Shown: piece by piece, positions 22,894 to 33,703 of the stretch
How positions within the stretch are numbered: the stretch's first letter is position 1
How the letters are laid out: every line of letters starts with the position of its first letter
DNA from: Narthecium ossifragum
Taxonomy: Eukaryota > Streptophyta > Magnoliopsida > Dioscoreales > Nartheciaceae
Length of the DNA: 64,000 nucleotides
Reading direction: 5' to 3'
Assembly (NCBI GenBank): GCA_963920575.1
Contig: OY986965.1
Coordinates: forward strand, 19,691,220 to 19,755,219
Position numbers and translations under genes: made by a program
Notes under the pieces: generated by a model
Told to the model about the DNA's origin: nothing
Seen by the model: only the letters and a program-made list of their open reading frames with translations
The model's database searches: none

Positions 22894-24278
22894 TCATAGT
22901 CTATGTCCTGTCCTTCAAACTCTTTTGATTGTTTTTCAATAGATGTTGTAGATTCATTAATGTTCTCTAATTTTAGGTAGGAGCAAGTGAAGACTACATT
23001 GGAAGTGGATTTGATGATGGTGAAGGATGACTTGAACAGTTATGAGAGAGCAAAGGAGGTCATGGCACCCCTTGAAGCATCACAGCCATACAAACCTGGT
23101 TGAACCTTAGGCTTTGCAGTACGTCTTGCTTGGACGTTAAATAAAGCGCTGGGTGGGAGGCAACCCACCAAGGTAATCTGTTTTTAAGTTTCAGTTTTCA
23201 GTTTTATGTTTTCTCTTTTATTTTTATTTTAGGTTTTCAATCACCCTGAGAATCTCTGAGAAGATGTTCGCTTATTCTATCAGGTGACCTCTTTCTTATT
23301 TAAACTATCTTGTATCTCCTTTACATGGAATTTTTTTGGATAGCTACGTCCTACATATGTTATTGCTTAGAACGCACACATTGAGGACAATGTTGATTTC
23401 AAGTTGGGGGGTGTAGACATTCATGACCTTATTCATGCTACCTTGTGGGTTTAATAGTGTTAAATTGTACATATGCTAAAATGTTTATGCTTATTATACA
23501 TGTTACTTTCACATGGATTGACCTATACATTGATTGCATGTGTGACAACCTGAAAGTAGAACATCATGTGGTTCACACATGGACACTTTATGTGCAGTGG
23601 AAATTATACTCACCAGAGGAATGAGCACGCTATTGTTAATCTGGACCATGATTTCAACTTTAGCTATTATGTTGAGTACTGCATGTAGAAAAAAAAAATC
23701 TGGAGCTTGATCAAGCTGTGCCTAAGCAACTATTAAGTGATCTACTGAGTAATCAGGTGCTCTTGCCTCAGGAAGCGGGGAGCTCGCGTAAAAAGGTAGA
23801 GCCACTGATAGCTAAAAAAAACTATTCAGTGTTTTGCTAAGTATCTGGGTCTCTGCGTCTCAAGAAGCGGAGAGTACTCGCGTAAAAAGGCAAAGTGTCT
23901 GATAGTTCAATAAGAAGAAGAAGAAAAAGCATGTTGTAGTTTAAATGCGAGGATTAGATGATTGGTCTGGAAGATAGTGGTGTGTTTGGACTAATAGTGG
24001 GTAGAAGTTGCTTCTGTATGTAACTTTAATTTGTCACGTCACATGTGTTCGTTTGGATGGTGATTGGCATGTTTGAAGTGTAGAAGTTAATTTCAAGTGT
24101 TAGTAGTATGTGTATGAGTATAAAAACTTTTCGTGCGCTGTACTATATAGAACACTATTGACCTCATAAGGTACAACTCTTAATATGCATGTCTACAGCC
24201 TTAAACCATTGGTGTGCTTAATTATATTTTCATGCGCTTTGAATTGCTAGAGACTAGCAATAAGCTGGTTGGGGGGTG
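22894..24278 (+). other. Non-coding 3' region of the nested Athila element
   Basis: No pol and no envelope-like gene. Two landmarks are visible. The first is a perfect 6-bp stem at 23152-23169 (GGTGGG, loop AGGCAA, CCCACC) preceded by ACGTCTTGCTTGGACGTTAAATAA-type sequence. The second is a purine motif at 23383-23417 with GAGGACAATG and AAGTTGGGGGG. Both have counterparts in element X. The polypurine tract GGTTGGGGGGTG ends at 24278. The rest (23420-24240) is AT-rich with two short repeats near 23760 and 23850 (GCCTCAGGAAGCGGGGAG-like). Confidence 0.7.
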
Positions 24279-25761
24279 TGATGAGCGCATGAAAGTACAC
24301 TCTAACTCTGAAAAGTCTTATAACCATCTCAATTGCTAGATTATCACCCTTAGTCAACATCTTTAGTACTATTTTTACACTTATATGTGCTTCACAAAGA
24401 TTGGTTGAAAAATGCAGGAATTTGGAATTAAAAGGAGAAAAGAAGCTGATTCGTATTACATGGGTCAACTTTAAAGATTAAACTGTACCTGCTCATGACG
24501 AACCCGATAATGTGTCATATATTATTGGAAACTTCTCGAAGTCTAGTTTTGAAAGAATTTTACGTTTCATGATTCCGAGTTTCGTAGAGGAAGTTACAAT
24601 ATTTCTGGTATCAGTGCGCAGTGCTGAATGAATAGTGACGGTCGACCGTCGCATCATCCGCGAGATCGACTGTCGCGCTCAAAATACTCACGGTCGACCG
24701 TCGCATCATCCGCGAGATCGACCGTCACGCTCAAAATGCTCACCGTCGACCATGGCATCGACCGTCAGCCTCTGTAAAGAAAAACACTTCTCAGGGTCGA
24801 TGCGATGATCAACCGCCGCTCGTCTAAATTAATATATACAGTTGACGGTCGACCGTCAGGTCCCACGATCGACCGCTAGATCAGCAGTGAGCGTATAACA
24901 GACCCGGATCTAACCCGAGTTTAGGCCTATAAATAGGATACTTAGGGTTATCAAAAGGGATCTTTTGGAGGACTTTTCTAGAGCATCTGGAGGAGAGGAA
25001 GCCGCGTTAGGGTTTTGTTTTCTTCATCTTTCTTTCTTTATTTTTTCTTGAACACTTTTGTCGTTTTCATGATGAACATGAGTGGCTAGTTTCTTTTCTA
25101 AGATACCGATGTAGCCTAACAGAATCATTCTATCTTATTGAATCATGGTTATTTAATCAGTTTATATTTCTTGTTTCATTCATTATTATAACTGAGATCT
25201 TAAATACCTTTATCTGGCCAATAGAAGTATTGTAGATTGTTTTATGTGAGATTGGGTGAGGTTTCATTCCCTAATCTTGCAGGATCTATGAATGAATGAG
25301 TTTATGTCAAAGCCGGGTTCAAGCTAAGAGAATTCTTGGTTCATAATTGTTCTTTAGAACTTAATAGATTCTTGATTAACACTTATTTATGAGTTCATTA
25401 GCTAGGGTTAATGGAGGGTACTTGGTGAAGACCGCGATCGAACGGATCATCATACCGGAAAAATGAACCCTTAGATTAAACTGAGATTTTGTTGATTCAA
25501 TGCATAGAATGAGCATGTTATGGTGAAATCGGAACCTTAGTCTTTATCCATAAGATTTCCATCATTTTCTTATTTTGTTATTAGATCTTCTATTTTCGGT
25601 AGTTCTTATTTCTTCCTTTACCTTCGTTCTTTTCTTTCTTCTTTGTTCTTTAGCATTTTACTCTAATAATCTTTACAAAGCTCTGTGGGTATGATACTCG
25701 TCTTTCTGCTATACTGACCACACCGATTCGTATACTTGCGAGATATAAAATTTATTCATCA
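24279..25761 (+). repeat. 3' LTR of the nested Athila element (1483 bp)
   Basis: Starts right after the polypurine tract with TGATGAGCGC and ends TTTATTCATCA at the target duplication. Its palindrome array (24633-24895) has one more unit than that of the 5' LTR. Many single-base differences from the 5' LTR indicate an old insertion. Confidence 0.93.
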
Positions 25762-25766
25762 CTTGG

Positions 25767-27285
25767 CCTTTTACTGCTTCGGGCGGTACGTAAACTATAT
25801 CGAACTGTGTTAGGAATAGGCTCCATTTGCTAACTCACCCTCTCAGCAGGGTGTCGGAAAGCATATATTTGATCACATCCGCCTTCGTGATCACCTGGAT
25901 GGTGTGTGATTAGATGATGCCTAAGTTTGCAGGCTACGAAGTAGATTGCAAGGCAATACTTCTCGGCTAGTGGGTATCTGGTCTCGACGTCGACGAGAAC
26001 CCGGCTGAGGTAAAAGATGGCCCTTTCTTGACCGTCTTCGTTGTCTTGAGCTAATAAACAGCCGATGGAGTCTCTTGTTGCCATGAGGTATAGCTTTAAG
26101 GGATCTCCTAGTCGAGGTGGTATGAGCACCGGGGGCTTCGCGAGGTACCGTTTGATTTCATCGAAGGCCTCTTGATGTTCGTCTTCCCACTTGAACTCTT
26201 GACCTTGGCGTAGTCTTAGCAGGTTGGAGAAGGCTTTTGTCTTTCCCGCCGCGTTCGAGATGAGACGTCATAGGAAGTTGAGATGACCCAGAAAGCTCTG
26301 AAGTTCTCATTTGTTCTTGGGTGGTTGTGTTTCGATGATCGCCTTAGCTTTGTTTTGGCTAATCTTAGTGCCTTTGCTGTGTATGAGGAAGCCCAGGAAG
26401 TTCCCTGCGGATACTCCGAAGGTGCATTTTAGTGGGTTTACTTTCAGTTGATGAATTCTCATCCTTAGGAATGCAACTCGAAGGGCTTCTAAGTGGTCCT
26501 CAGATCGCCTCGACTTGACTAGGATGTCATCGATGTTGACCTCGAGAGACTTACCAATCAAGTCATGTAAGATGGCGTTCATGGCTCTCTGGTATGTAGC
26601 CGCTGCATTCATAAGTCCCAAGGGCATCACTACATACTCAAAGGTTCCGATGACCCCGGGACAAGTAAAAGCCGTTTTGTGAATGTCTTCATGTGCCACT
26701 TGGATTTGGTTATACCCAGAGTACCCATCCAGTAGGTAGATCAATTCGTTCCCTGTGGCAGCATCGGCCAGGAGATTGACTCATTGGGTATTCGTCTTTG
26801 GGTGTGGCCATGTTGAGGTTTCTGTAGTCGATGCATACCCTTATCTTCCCGTTCTTCTTTGTGACGGATACTATGTTGGATACCCATTCGATATATCGAG
26901 CGGTTCTTATGAACTTAGCCTGTAAGAGGCTCTCGACTTCTTCCTTTATTTTGGGTATCTTTTCGGGTGCAAGCGTTCGAGGTGCCTGCTTCACCGGTTT
27001 GTTTGCGGGCTTGATTGGGAGTCGATGTTCAACTAGATCGCAACTAAGATCGGGCATCTCATCATAGTCCCATGCGCTGCAATCTTTGAAGTCATGTAAG
27101 AGATTTGAGAAAGCCTTTTTCATTTCGTTACCAAGAGCTCTATTTACATAAGTAACTCGAGGGGCTTCGGGTGTCCCGAGATTCACCTCCTCAAGTTCGT
27201 CCGGAGACGTTCCATTAGGGAAAGCAAGAAAACCTAAGTCGGATGAAACCAACATGGCGAATACATGACGATCGGCACTCGACAT
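25767..27285 (-). pseudogene. Tat pol: reverse transcriptase and first RNase H
   Basis: In protein order from the right: the pre-RT block HRLPIKPANKPVKQAPR (about 27010), VTKKNGKIRVCIDYRNLN (about 26830-26880), then a frameshift near 26740. The second RT half follows with MIYLLDGYSGYNQIQVA, MPLGLMNAAATYQRAMN and the catalytic site read as VNIDDILVKS (about 26530). LGFLIHSKGT continues the connection region (about 26400). The gypsy-type RNase H is at 25830-26129, with YLMATRDSIGCLLAQ and AIFYLSRVL. Frameshifts and stops break the gene. The last codons join across the Athila insertion to the archaeal-type RNase H at 17464. Confidence 0.85.
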
Positions 27286-28789
27286 TGCGACTTTAGGGAA
27301 AGTAGGGAATCTATATACATCGACTAGCCTAAGCTGTCACTCGATTTCTTCGGGTGCTTCCTCAGCTTCGGGAACTTCTTTTGTGTCGGGGTCGGGCTTT
27401 AATTTGTCGAACTCTAGGTCCTGCGTCGACTCCGGCTCCGTCGGGTTGCTCGCTCCCTAGCCTTGCTCAACCAGGTGAGTCTCGAGCCTCAAGATGGCGG
27501 TCATCGCAACCTTAGTGAGCTCGACTAAGGACCCGATCCTCGACTTTCTTGATGGGGTTTTGCCCCTGGTGGGCGAGGCTTGGATATCCTCGTGCCCGTC
27601 CCTTAGCAGGAAGGGGCTACTCATGGGTCGTCGGCGGTTCATCTCCACCGACCTTCACTTGTGTCTCATTGGGGTCTTTGGAGATGGCACCCTGCTCAAG
27701 ATGCTCCCACGCCGACGCCATGTCCTCAGGGTCGAGGTCTTCTTTCTTGCGGGTGAAGCGTCCTTGATACATCTACACCGGACCAGAGTTCTCTGCGGCC
27801 TCAATGTAGTTGGAGTGGACCATGAGCGGCTATCAATCTGCATGCACAATTTCCATATGGTTCTTATTCCATAATATGAGTAACTAATGTAGCGATGATG
27901 GGATGCATGCATTGGCATGGAGGCAGTCGCGTCCGAGCATAGCATTATAGCTCGCCTTAGTATCAACTACGAAGAAAGCAGTGGTTGACACTACTCCTCC
28001 GACCATGACCTTCATGAGTTAAAACCTTGATTGCCATGGTCGATCGGCCTATAAAGCTATGAATTGCTGCTTCCGTGGGAAACAGGTCAGAGGATGTCTT
28101 CCCAAGAGGTGCCAACATTGCCTCAGATAGTAGGCTTATGACTGAGTCGTTGTCGATTATGACCCGAGGCACCACGACTCCATCGAGTTTGACTCTAACA
28201 TAAAGAGCTTTCAAGTGTTCCCTATCGGTTTCTTTAGGTTTTGTTAAGTAAGAAATCGAAGGGATTTGGTGCGAGTTGCGTACCGGCTTTGGGAGCAGCG
28301 GTGTCGTCGGCCCTTAAGTTGACGTTGGTGATTTTTTCATCTGGAACGCCAGACTATGATCTGCCCCGCGGACTCAGTGTCCTCGACATCTCCTTCTAAG
28401 CGATCAATTTGTACCCGCTTGTTGGAAAACACTGCTAGCAGAGTGAAGCTATTGTTGCAATCGGCGATTTGGCAGTCAACCTCACCGATGCGGATGGAGC
28501 TGGGTCTTGGATGGATTTTCTCTGGCGACATATCACGGAAGTCTGAGCGCGACGAAGATTCCGCGTCACTGAACTCCATCTCCCAATCCTTCTCTATGGG
28601 GCATTTGAGCATTAAGGGGGAGGTGACGGGAGAAGTAACGTAGTAACTCTGAGAAGGTTCGGCCCTCTTTTGCATCGCGCACCGTTAGTTCCTAGATATC
28701 TTCCCTGGTAGTGGGTGAGGATCCTTACTCGGGTTATCGATATGCCGAGTAGTAGCTCTTGCTGGCTGCGGTTGGTGAGTGGTTGTCCA
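27286..28789 (-). pseudogene. Tat protease and flanking linkers
   Basis: The protease is at about 27860-28214. VRVKLDGVVVPRVIIDNDSV contains the active-site Asp (normally DNGSS/DTGS, here DNDS), and the C-terminal signature ASYNAMLGRDCL is near 27920. The linker 27286-27860 reads through with several stops and contains charged sequence. The part before the protease (28337-28789) encodes an acidic, serine-rich stretch. The gene is cut at 28789 by solo LTR D. The changed active-site triad means this copy would not be functional. Confidence 0.7.
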
Positions 28790-31753
28790 TGTGAGGACCC
28801 GTTCCTCCAACCCGGTCCGACCACGTTAGGTCAAGGGCTTGGCTTGGTTGGTTTTGGCCCGGTTGGCCTTGGGTTGCGATCGGTTGATCGCATCGCTGTT
28901 TTTGGACCCCAAGGGCAATTTGGTAAATTGCGCCTTGACGGTCAGTTTCACACCCGCGTAGTGCACACACGGTCTTGATTGATGTACGTGACTGAATAGA
29001 TCCAGTAGGAGCGTTCGGGATCGACAGATCCGGACGCGATTGCGACGAGATCGCAATTTGAAGTCAAATCGGATCTAATCTGATCAATTGGCTCGTCTGA
29101 ACCGCTTAACCCTCTCTCTTCTCTCTCCCTTTTCTTTTCTTTCTTCTCTTTTCCTCTTTTCTTCCCTTGCTCTTCCCCGCGCCCGACCCCCTCTCTTCTT
29201 CTCCTCCGCTCGCGACCATGCAACCCGGCCTTCTCCCCTCTCCGGAGTTTCGCCACCCTTGCGGGCCACCACCTTCGTCCCTCCTGAGCTCTCCTCTCCT
29301 CTCCTCTTCCCAGATCCCCTCCGGATTCTCCCTCCTCTCCTTCTCCATCTTCCCGTCGAGTTTGGAGGGAGGCGTCGGACAGCTCCCGACGGTTCCCTGG
29401 CAAGCCAGAGGCGGCGGCGAGGCCCCCTCTCCCTTCAACTTCCGTCCCTTTCTCTCTCCCGCGGTCTCTCTTCCTTCTCCGGCGATGACGGCGGTTATGG
29501 GAGGGCTCCGGCGGCTCTCCGGCGAGCTGGAGACGGCGGCGTCGATAGAGGACGGCGGATCAAGGTGGACTAGCAGTGGATTAGCGTGTGAAGGTAGGGT
29601 TTCTACCTTGATCTTTAGGTTAAGCTAAATCTAGGGTTTGTTTGTTGGATTAGTTTATTTCTATGTTCTAATTAGTCCCTTGATGCATGCTTAGTAATTG
29701 ATTGAAGCTTCATGCGATTTGATCTGGGTTTTATCCGGATTTTAGCATGTTTTTCCCGGATTTTATCGAAACCCTGTTTTTCTGCTAGCTGAGCTGTTCA
29801 AGCTCAGATCTTGGCTCGTACATGCATGATCTTGTCTGATCATTAGCATGAGAGTTGTAGGTCTTCGGATCTACTTCCTATTGCCGCTGATTTCATAATT
29901 TTTGGATTTTCCTATGATTTATGATAAATTGTTCCCTGATCTGCGACAAAACTGAACCTTTGATAAAGTTTGGATTTTTGGCCGAATTCCGGGTTTTATC
30001 TTGGCATCCTTGCTTTGGTCTTCTCGCGGTAGATTAATAAGATTGCTAGATAACATGTATGTTAATCCCATTAGGATTTTGATAGATTTGTGCATGTTTA
30101 GTTCTATGTCATGTTTATGGAGATCTTCTCCTTTTATACAAATTGATATATTATGTGTGATAAATACTAGTATGCTAGTAGGCGGTCTTCAGCTGGATTT
30201 CCTGTGAATGTAACATGGATTTCTCAAGAGAATAAAATTGGGTTTCCTATTTACGAAAATGTTGTATTTGATGAATTTCCTTGATTCCTCTTATCAATGT
30301 TATGTTAGCATTTTCCTAGCATGTTATATATATGTATATATCTATATATATGTAGGCCCTATGTGTGGCCCAGCCCTACGTGAGGCTTGTGGTTGAACCA
30401 AGGGAGTCATGCCCCTTGGGATGTTTAGATAATTAAATGGGCAGAGGTTGGGCCCTAGTTGTTGTTTATTATAATTGTTGTTGATTGATGATTGCGTGGC
30501 CGGGGTTCTGCCCCGTTGTAGAAATTGCGGTTGACGGCTATGGACGCCGTCGTAATGCCGAAATTTCGATTGAATATGTTTTTACTTGTTTACGGCCCGT
30601 GGGCGCTGTTATAATATTGGATTATTGTAATTTAGATATTTATCTGCCTTATGCATGTTTACCCCTTGGCGAGCCATGGGCTATGCCTAGCCCTGTATGT
30701 TGTGATGTCATATTGTTGCATGTATCAATTCCTCTTGATGTGCGCGTGAGCATTGCATACATTTGCTTGCATTAGAGGCATCAAACTAGGTGGTAGGCGA
30801 TGGATTCGATCGTCGATCCGGGGTTCTCGGATAGCCCGGATCTAGCCCTAGGACCGGGGTTCGGGTAGTCGAGGATTAGGACGTGATTGTCATCAATGAT
30901 CATGTTTGATATCATTCGAGGATTATTAGGTAGTCGGACTAGAATATTATTTTATTTTATTTGAGGTTTAGAGGTCGTGTCGTCTCTCCAATGCCAAGTG
31001 CTAAGGATGAATGACGATGTGTTCCTGATGTGGGTCCCTAAGGCATGGGAATCCTGCTTGGGTAAGGGTGATCTTGCATGTTACTGTTTCTGTGGCCTCC
31101 TGGTAACATGCTCAGGAGAGAGGTTTCATGACAGGAGCCCTTGGGATATCGATAGGGTTATGAGACCCTTGGCATTCCTTAGACTTAGGCGAAGAGACAA
31201 CACAGTTGTTGTTTTCCTCCCTTCAGTGTGCCGTAGAATAGCGTAGAACCATACTGAGCTTTGTTGCTCACTCCTACCTGGGTTGCATCGGTGATGCAGG
31301 TCGATGTAGTCCTTTCCTTTCAGGTGATCTTCTGGGTGTTGGCGCGCCGTTCTCGAGGTGATCGCGGACTTGGAGTTTCGAGGAGTACTTGACGATCCTG
31401 GAGTTTCCCCTTTTGTTTATAATTGTACATCTGCAGTTTGATTAAATGTATAATTTTCCTCTTCGATGATTTGATTATCTGTATTAATTTATGTGATGAG
31501 GGTTAGTGGAATTATTGTATAAATAGATGTTGTACAAGAACCTGTGTCAGTAAGTGAAATGATAATAGAAGAATTGTATACATGTTGAATTTAGAATTGT
31601 TTTACTTATTGTTTTAAATCTGTGGTGAAATTGTAAACTGCACAAGGATCAAATTGAGAAAATACAAGGGAGACTCTCGCCGTTTGTTTTTAGAAATAGG
31701 TTTAGTCACCTCACGCCCCAGACCGGATGGGTTTTCTGGGTCAGGGTGTGACA
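28790..31753 (+). mobile_element. Solo LTR D (long Tekay-type subfamily, 2964 bp)
   Basis: Begins TGTGAGGACCCG and ends CAGGGTGTGACA, with a perfect target duplication GTCCA (28785-28789 and 31754-31758). It is a different subfamily from A/B/C: the ends and the donor and acceptor blocks are shared, but the middle differs. The leader at 29100-29490 is extremely C/T-rich. A donor-like AAG|GTAGGG is at 29594, and an acceptor-like GATGCAG ends at 31299. A TATATATATG microsatellite lies near 30325-30352. No coding sequence is present. Confidence 0.92.
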
Positions 31754-31758
31754 GTCCA

Positions 31759-31918
31759 TTTCCTAGGCCAGAATGCCTCTGGGAGTGGCTAGTTGGCTGG
31801 ATTTGCGGGAACAGGGATCTCGACCGCCTTGACCTCGGAGGCCTTCTGGAAAACTAGGTCGTCGCCAAGCTCCTCATTGATTCGATGATGTTGCACCACA
31901 CCTTGGTTCACTAGCAAG
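31759..31918 (-). pseudogene. Tat fragment between solo LTR D and Tekay-3
   Basis: About 160 bases continue the Tat sequence after the target duplication. On the minus strand a frame reads HHRINEELGDDLVFQKAS and then a stop. It probably belongs to the gag-protease linker. No catalytic motif is visible and the right border with Tekay-3 is not sharp. Confidence 0.4.
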
Positions 31919-32243
31919 GTGCGGCACCGCAGGGAGGTCGAGGCGGAGGGTCTTGGGCTGGGCAGGGACAGAGAGGTGGAGTTGGGCGAGGCCGCAGCGG
32001 AGGCAACGCTAGAGCAGATGGTGAGGGACAGGTGTTTGCCCTACCTGATCGCCCCTACGCCGACGAGGTGCAGCCGTCCTACCAGAGCTACCTATCTCGG
32101 CAGCCGCTTCTACTGACCGTATTACCGTCCGTCTCCAGAGGTATTTTTTTTTCTTTTCCTGTCTTCTAGTGTAGCTGTTTTGTTGTTTCTGAGCCCTACC
32201 TTTATCGAATCTCGGGACGATATTTCTTTTAAGGGTTTTAGGA

Positions 32244-33703
32244 TGTGAGAACATGTCCCTCTATTCCTGTAGCTCGTTGTTGACCATAAGGGCAATTTGG
32301 TAAATTGTGCCTTGTCGGTTAGTTTCTCACTCGTGTGCACACACTGACCTTGTTTGGTGTTAGTGCTTGTTTAGAATGGTTAGGTGGACCCGGGATTGGA
32401 AGATCTCAGCTCAAGCGCGCAGAAGCCTGTTTTTGGGCTGCTGGCGGGCCCCCGTGAGCGATCGATCGCTCCTTTGAGCGATCAATCGCTCCTTGGAGCG
32501 ATCGATCGGACTCGGGTCGGTGGGTTTTCCTTCGAGAGGACGGCCGCCGTCGTGGCCGTCGCCCTCCCCTGTCAGAAGGGGAGGACTTTCCCTCCCCTCC
32601 TCTCCCTTTTCCCCGGATTTCCCGGCTTTCTCCAGCCTCTTCTTCCTCTCCTTCTCCTTCTCCTTCTTCCTTCCTTCTCTTCTTCCCGCGGAGCTCTGTT
32701 TCTTCCCCTGTTTTTCGGCAGCTCCTCCTCCACCGTTCTCTCTCCTCCGACTACCGTTTTGGGAGGTTGAAGGCTCGTTGGAACCGTGACGGCATGAGGA
32801 AGATCCCTGGCATGGTTTGGAGCTTGGTTAGCGGCTGTTTAGCGGGGAATCAGCCAAGGATTAGCGTTGCCGGTAGGTTTCTACCTACCTGAGTTAGTTT
32901 AATGTGTTTCTCTTAATCTAGCCGTTTCATTTTGCTGTTCTTTGTGTTGCTGGCTTCCTCTTGCTTAGTATAATTTCTGGTATAAGTTTCGTAAGCTTTG
33001 GTTGAGATTTTAGTAGGATTTATGCATATTTAATCTCGTATTTTCCGGTTTCTGAACAGCCGATTTGCAGCTAGTTTTCCGACCAGTACGTGCATGTTCT
33101 TGGGTTGTGATGAACATAAGAGTTGTAAATCTTTGAATCTAGTCTCCAACCCAACTAATTCATAATTTTTGGATTTTCATATGATTTGTTATGAATTTAT
33201 TACTGGAGGGCTGCGTTGCAGCAAGTAACTGGTAAGTTAGTTTGATTAGCGGTTTGGATTAGTGTTTTTCCGTTAATCTAGCCGTTGGATGTTTCTGGAT
33301 TTTGGATATGTTGATCCCGGCATATAGATCTACTGGAGGCTAGGTTGGATCCTGAATCTAACGTCAGTGCGACGTCGGATCGACGGGTCAACTAGCTGCT
33401 ATGTAGAGAATGGTTTCTTTTTCTTGGGCTTTCCGAGTTCGATCGATCCAAGGACAAGTTGGATGGATCGGACTGCAAGTAGGATCGATCGGACTACAAG
33501 TAGGATCGATCCATGGGTATGTTGGATCGATCCAGGTTGCACCCAAGATGTTCTGTTCACTGAGGGCCGTCGGATCGATTCATGGGTATGTTTGGATCAA
33601 TCTAGTGTTTCCTAGGAACAGTATCTGAGGGTAGCAGAGAATGGCATGTTTAGTGATATTGCTATAAACTGTTGTTTGTTATCGCTTTGTGGTTAACCGA
33701 GGG
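32244..33703 (+). repeat. Tekay-3 LTR, first part (E)
   Basis: From 32244 to about 33410 this follows LTR B closely, including GATCGATC palindromes (32457-32510), the pyrimidine leader and the GGTAGGTTTCTACC donor block (about 32873). After about 33410 it changes to a different sequence with GATCGATCC-type repeats (33430-33605). It then continues with a segment resembling LTR G (GTAGCAGAGA near 33633). The LTR therefore looks recombinant. Confidence 0.75.

Larger units (their letters stand above)
17470..25761 (+). mobile_element. Nested Athila-type element, gag-only, inserted in Tat pol
   Basis: Both LTRs are present (17470-18893 and 24279-25761) and the element is bordered by the 5-bp target duplication CTTGG (17465-17469 and 25762-25766). 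Removing it restores the Tat reading frame. It contains a primer-binding site, degenerate gag and a polypurine tract, but no protease, RT or integrase. It is therefore a non-autonomous or deleted copy. A solo Tekay LTR (19136-21330) lies inside its gag. Without that insertion the internal region is only about 3.2 kb. Confidence 0.95.

Noticed and set aside
29088..29628. Possible small proteins in solo LTR D, both strands
   Set aside because: Composition artefact of a C/T-rich leader. Frames overlap on both strands and there is no support from related LTRs.
30325..30352. TATATATATG stretch in LTR D as a promoter
   Set aside because: It lies 1.5 kb inside the LTR, downstream of the leader and donor-like site, and has the form of a simple microsatellite.
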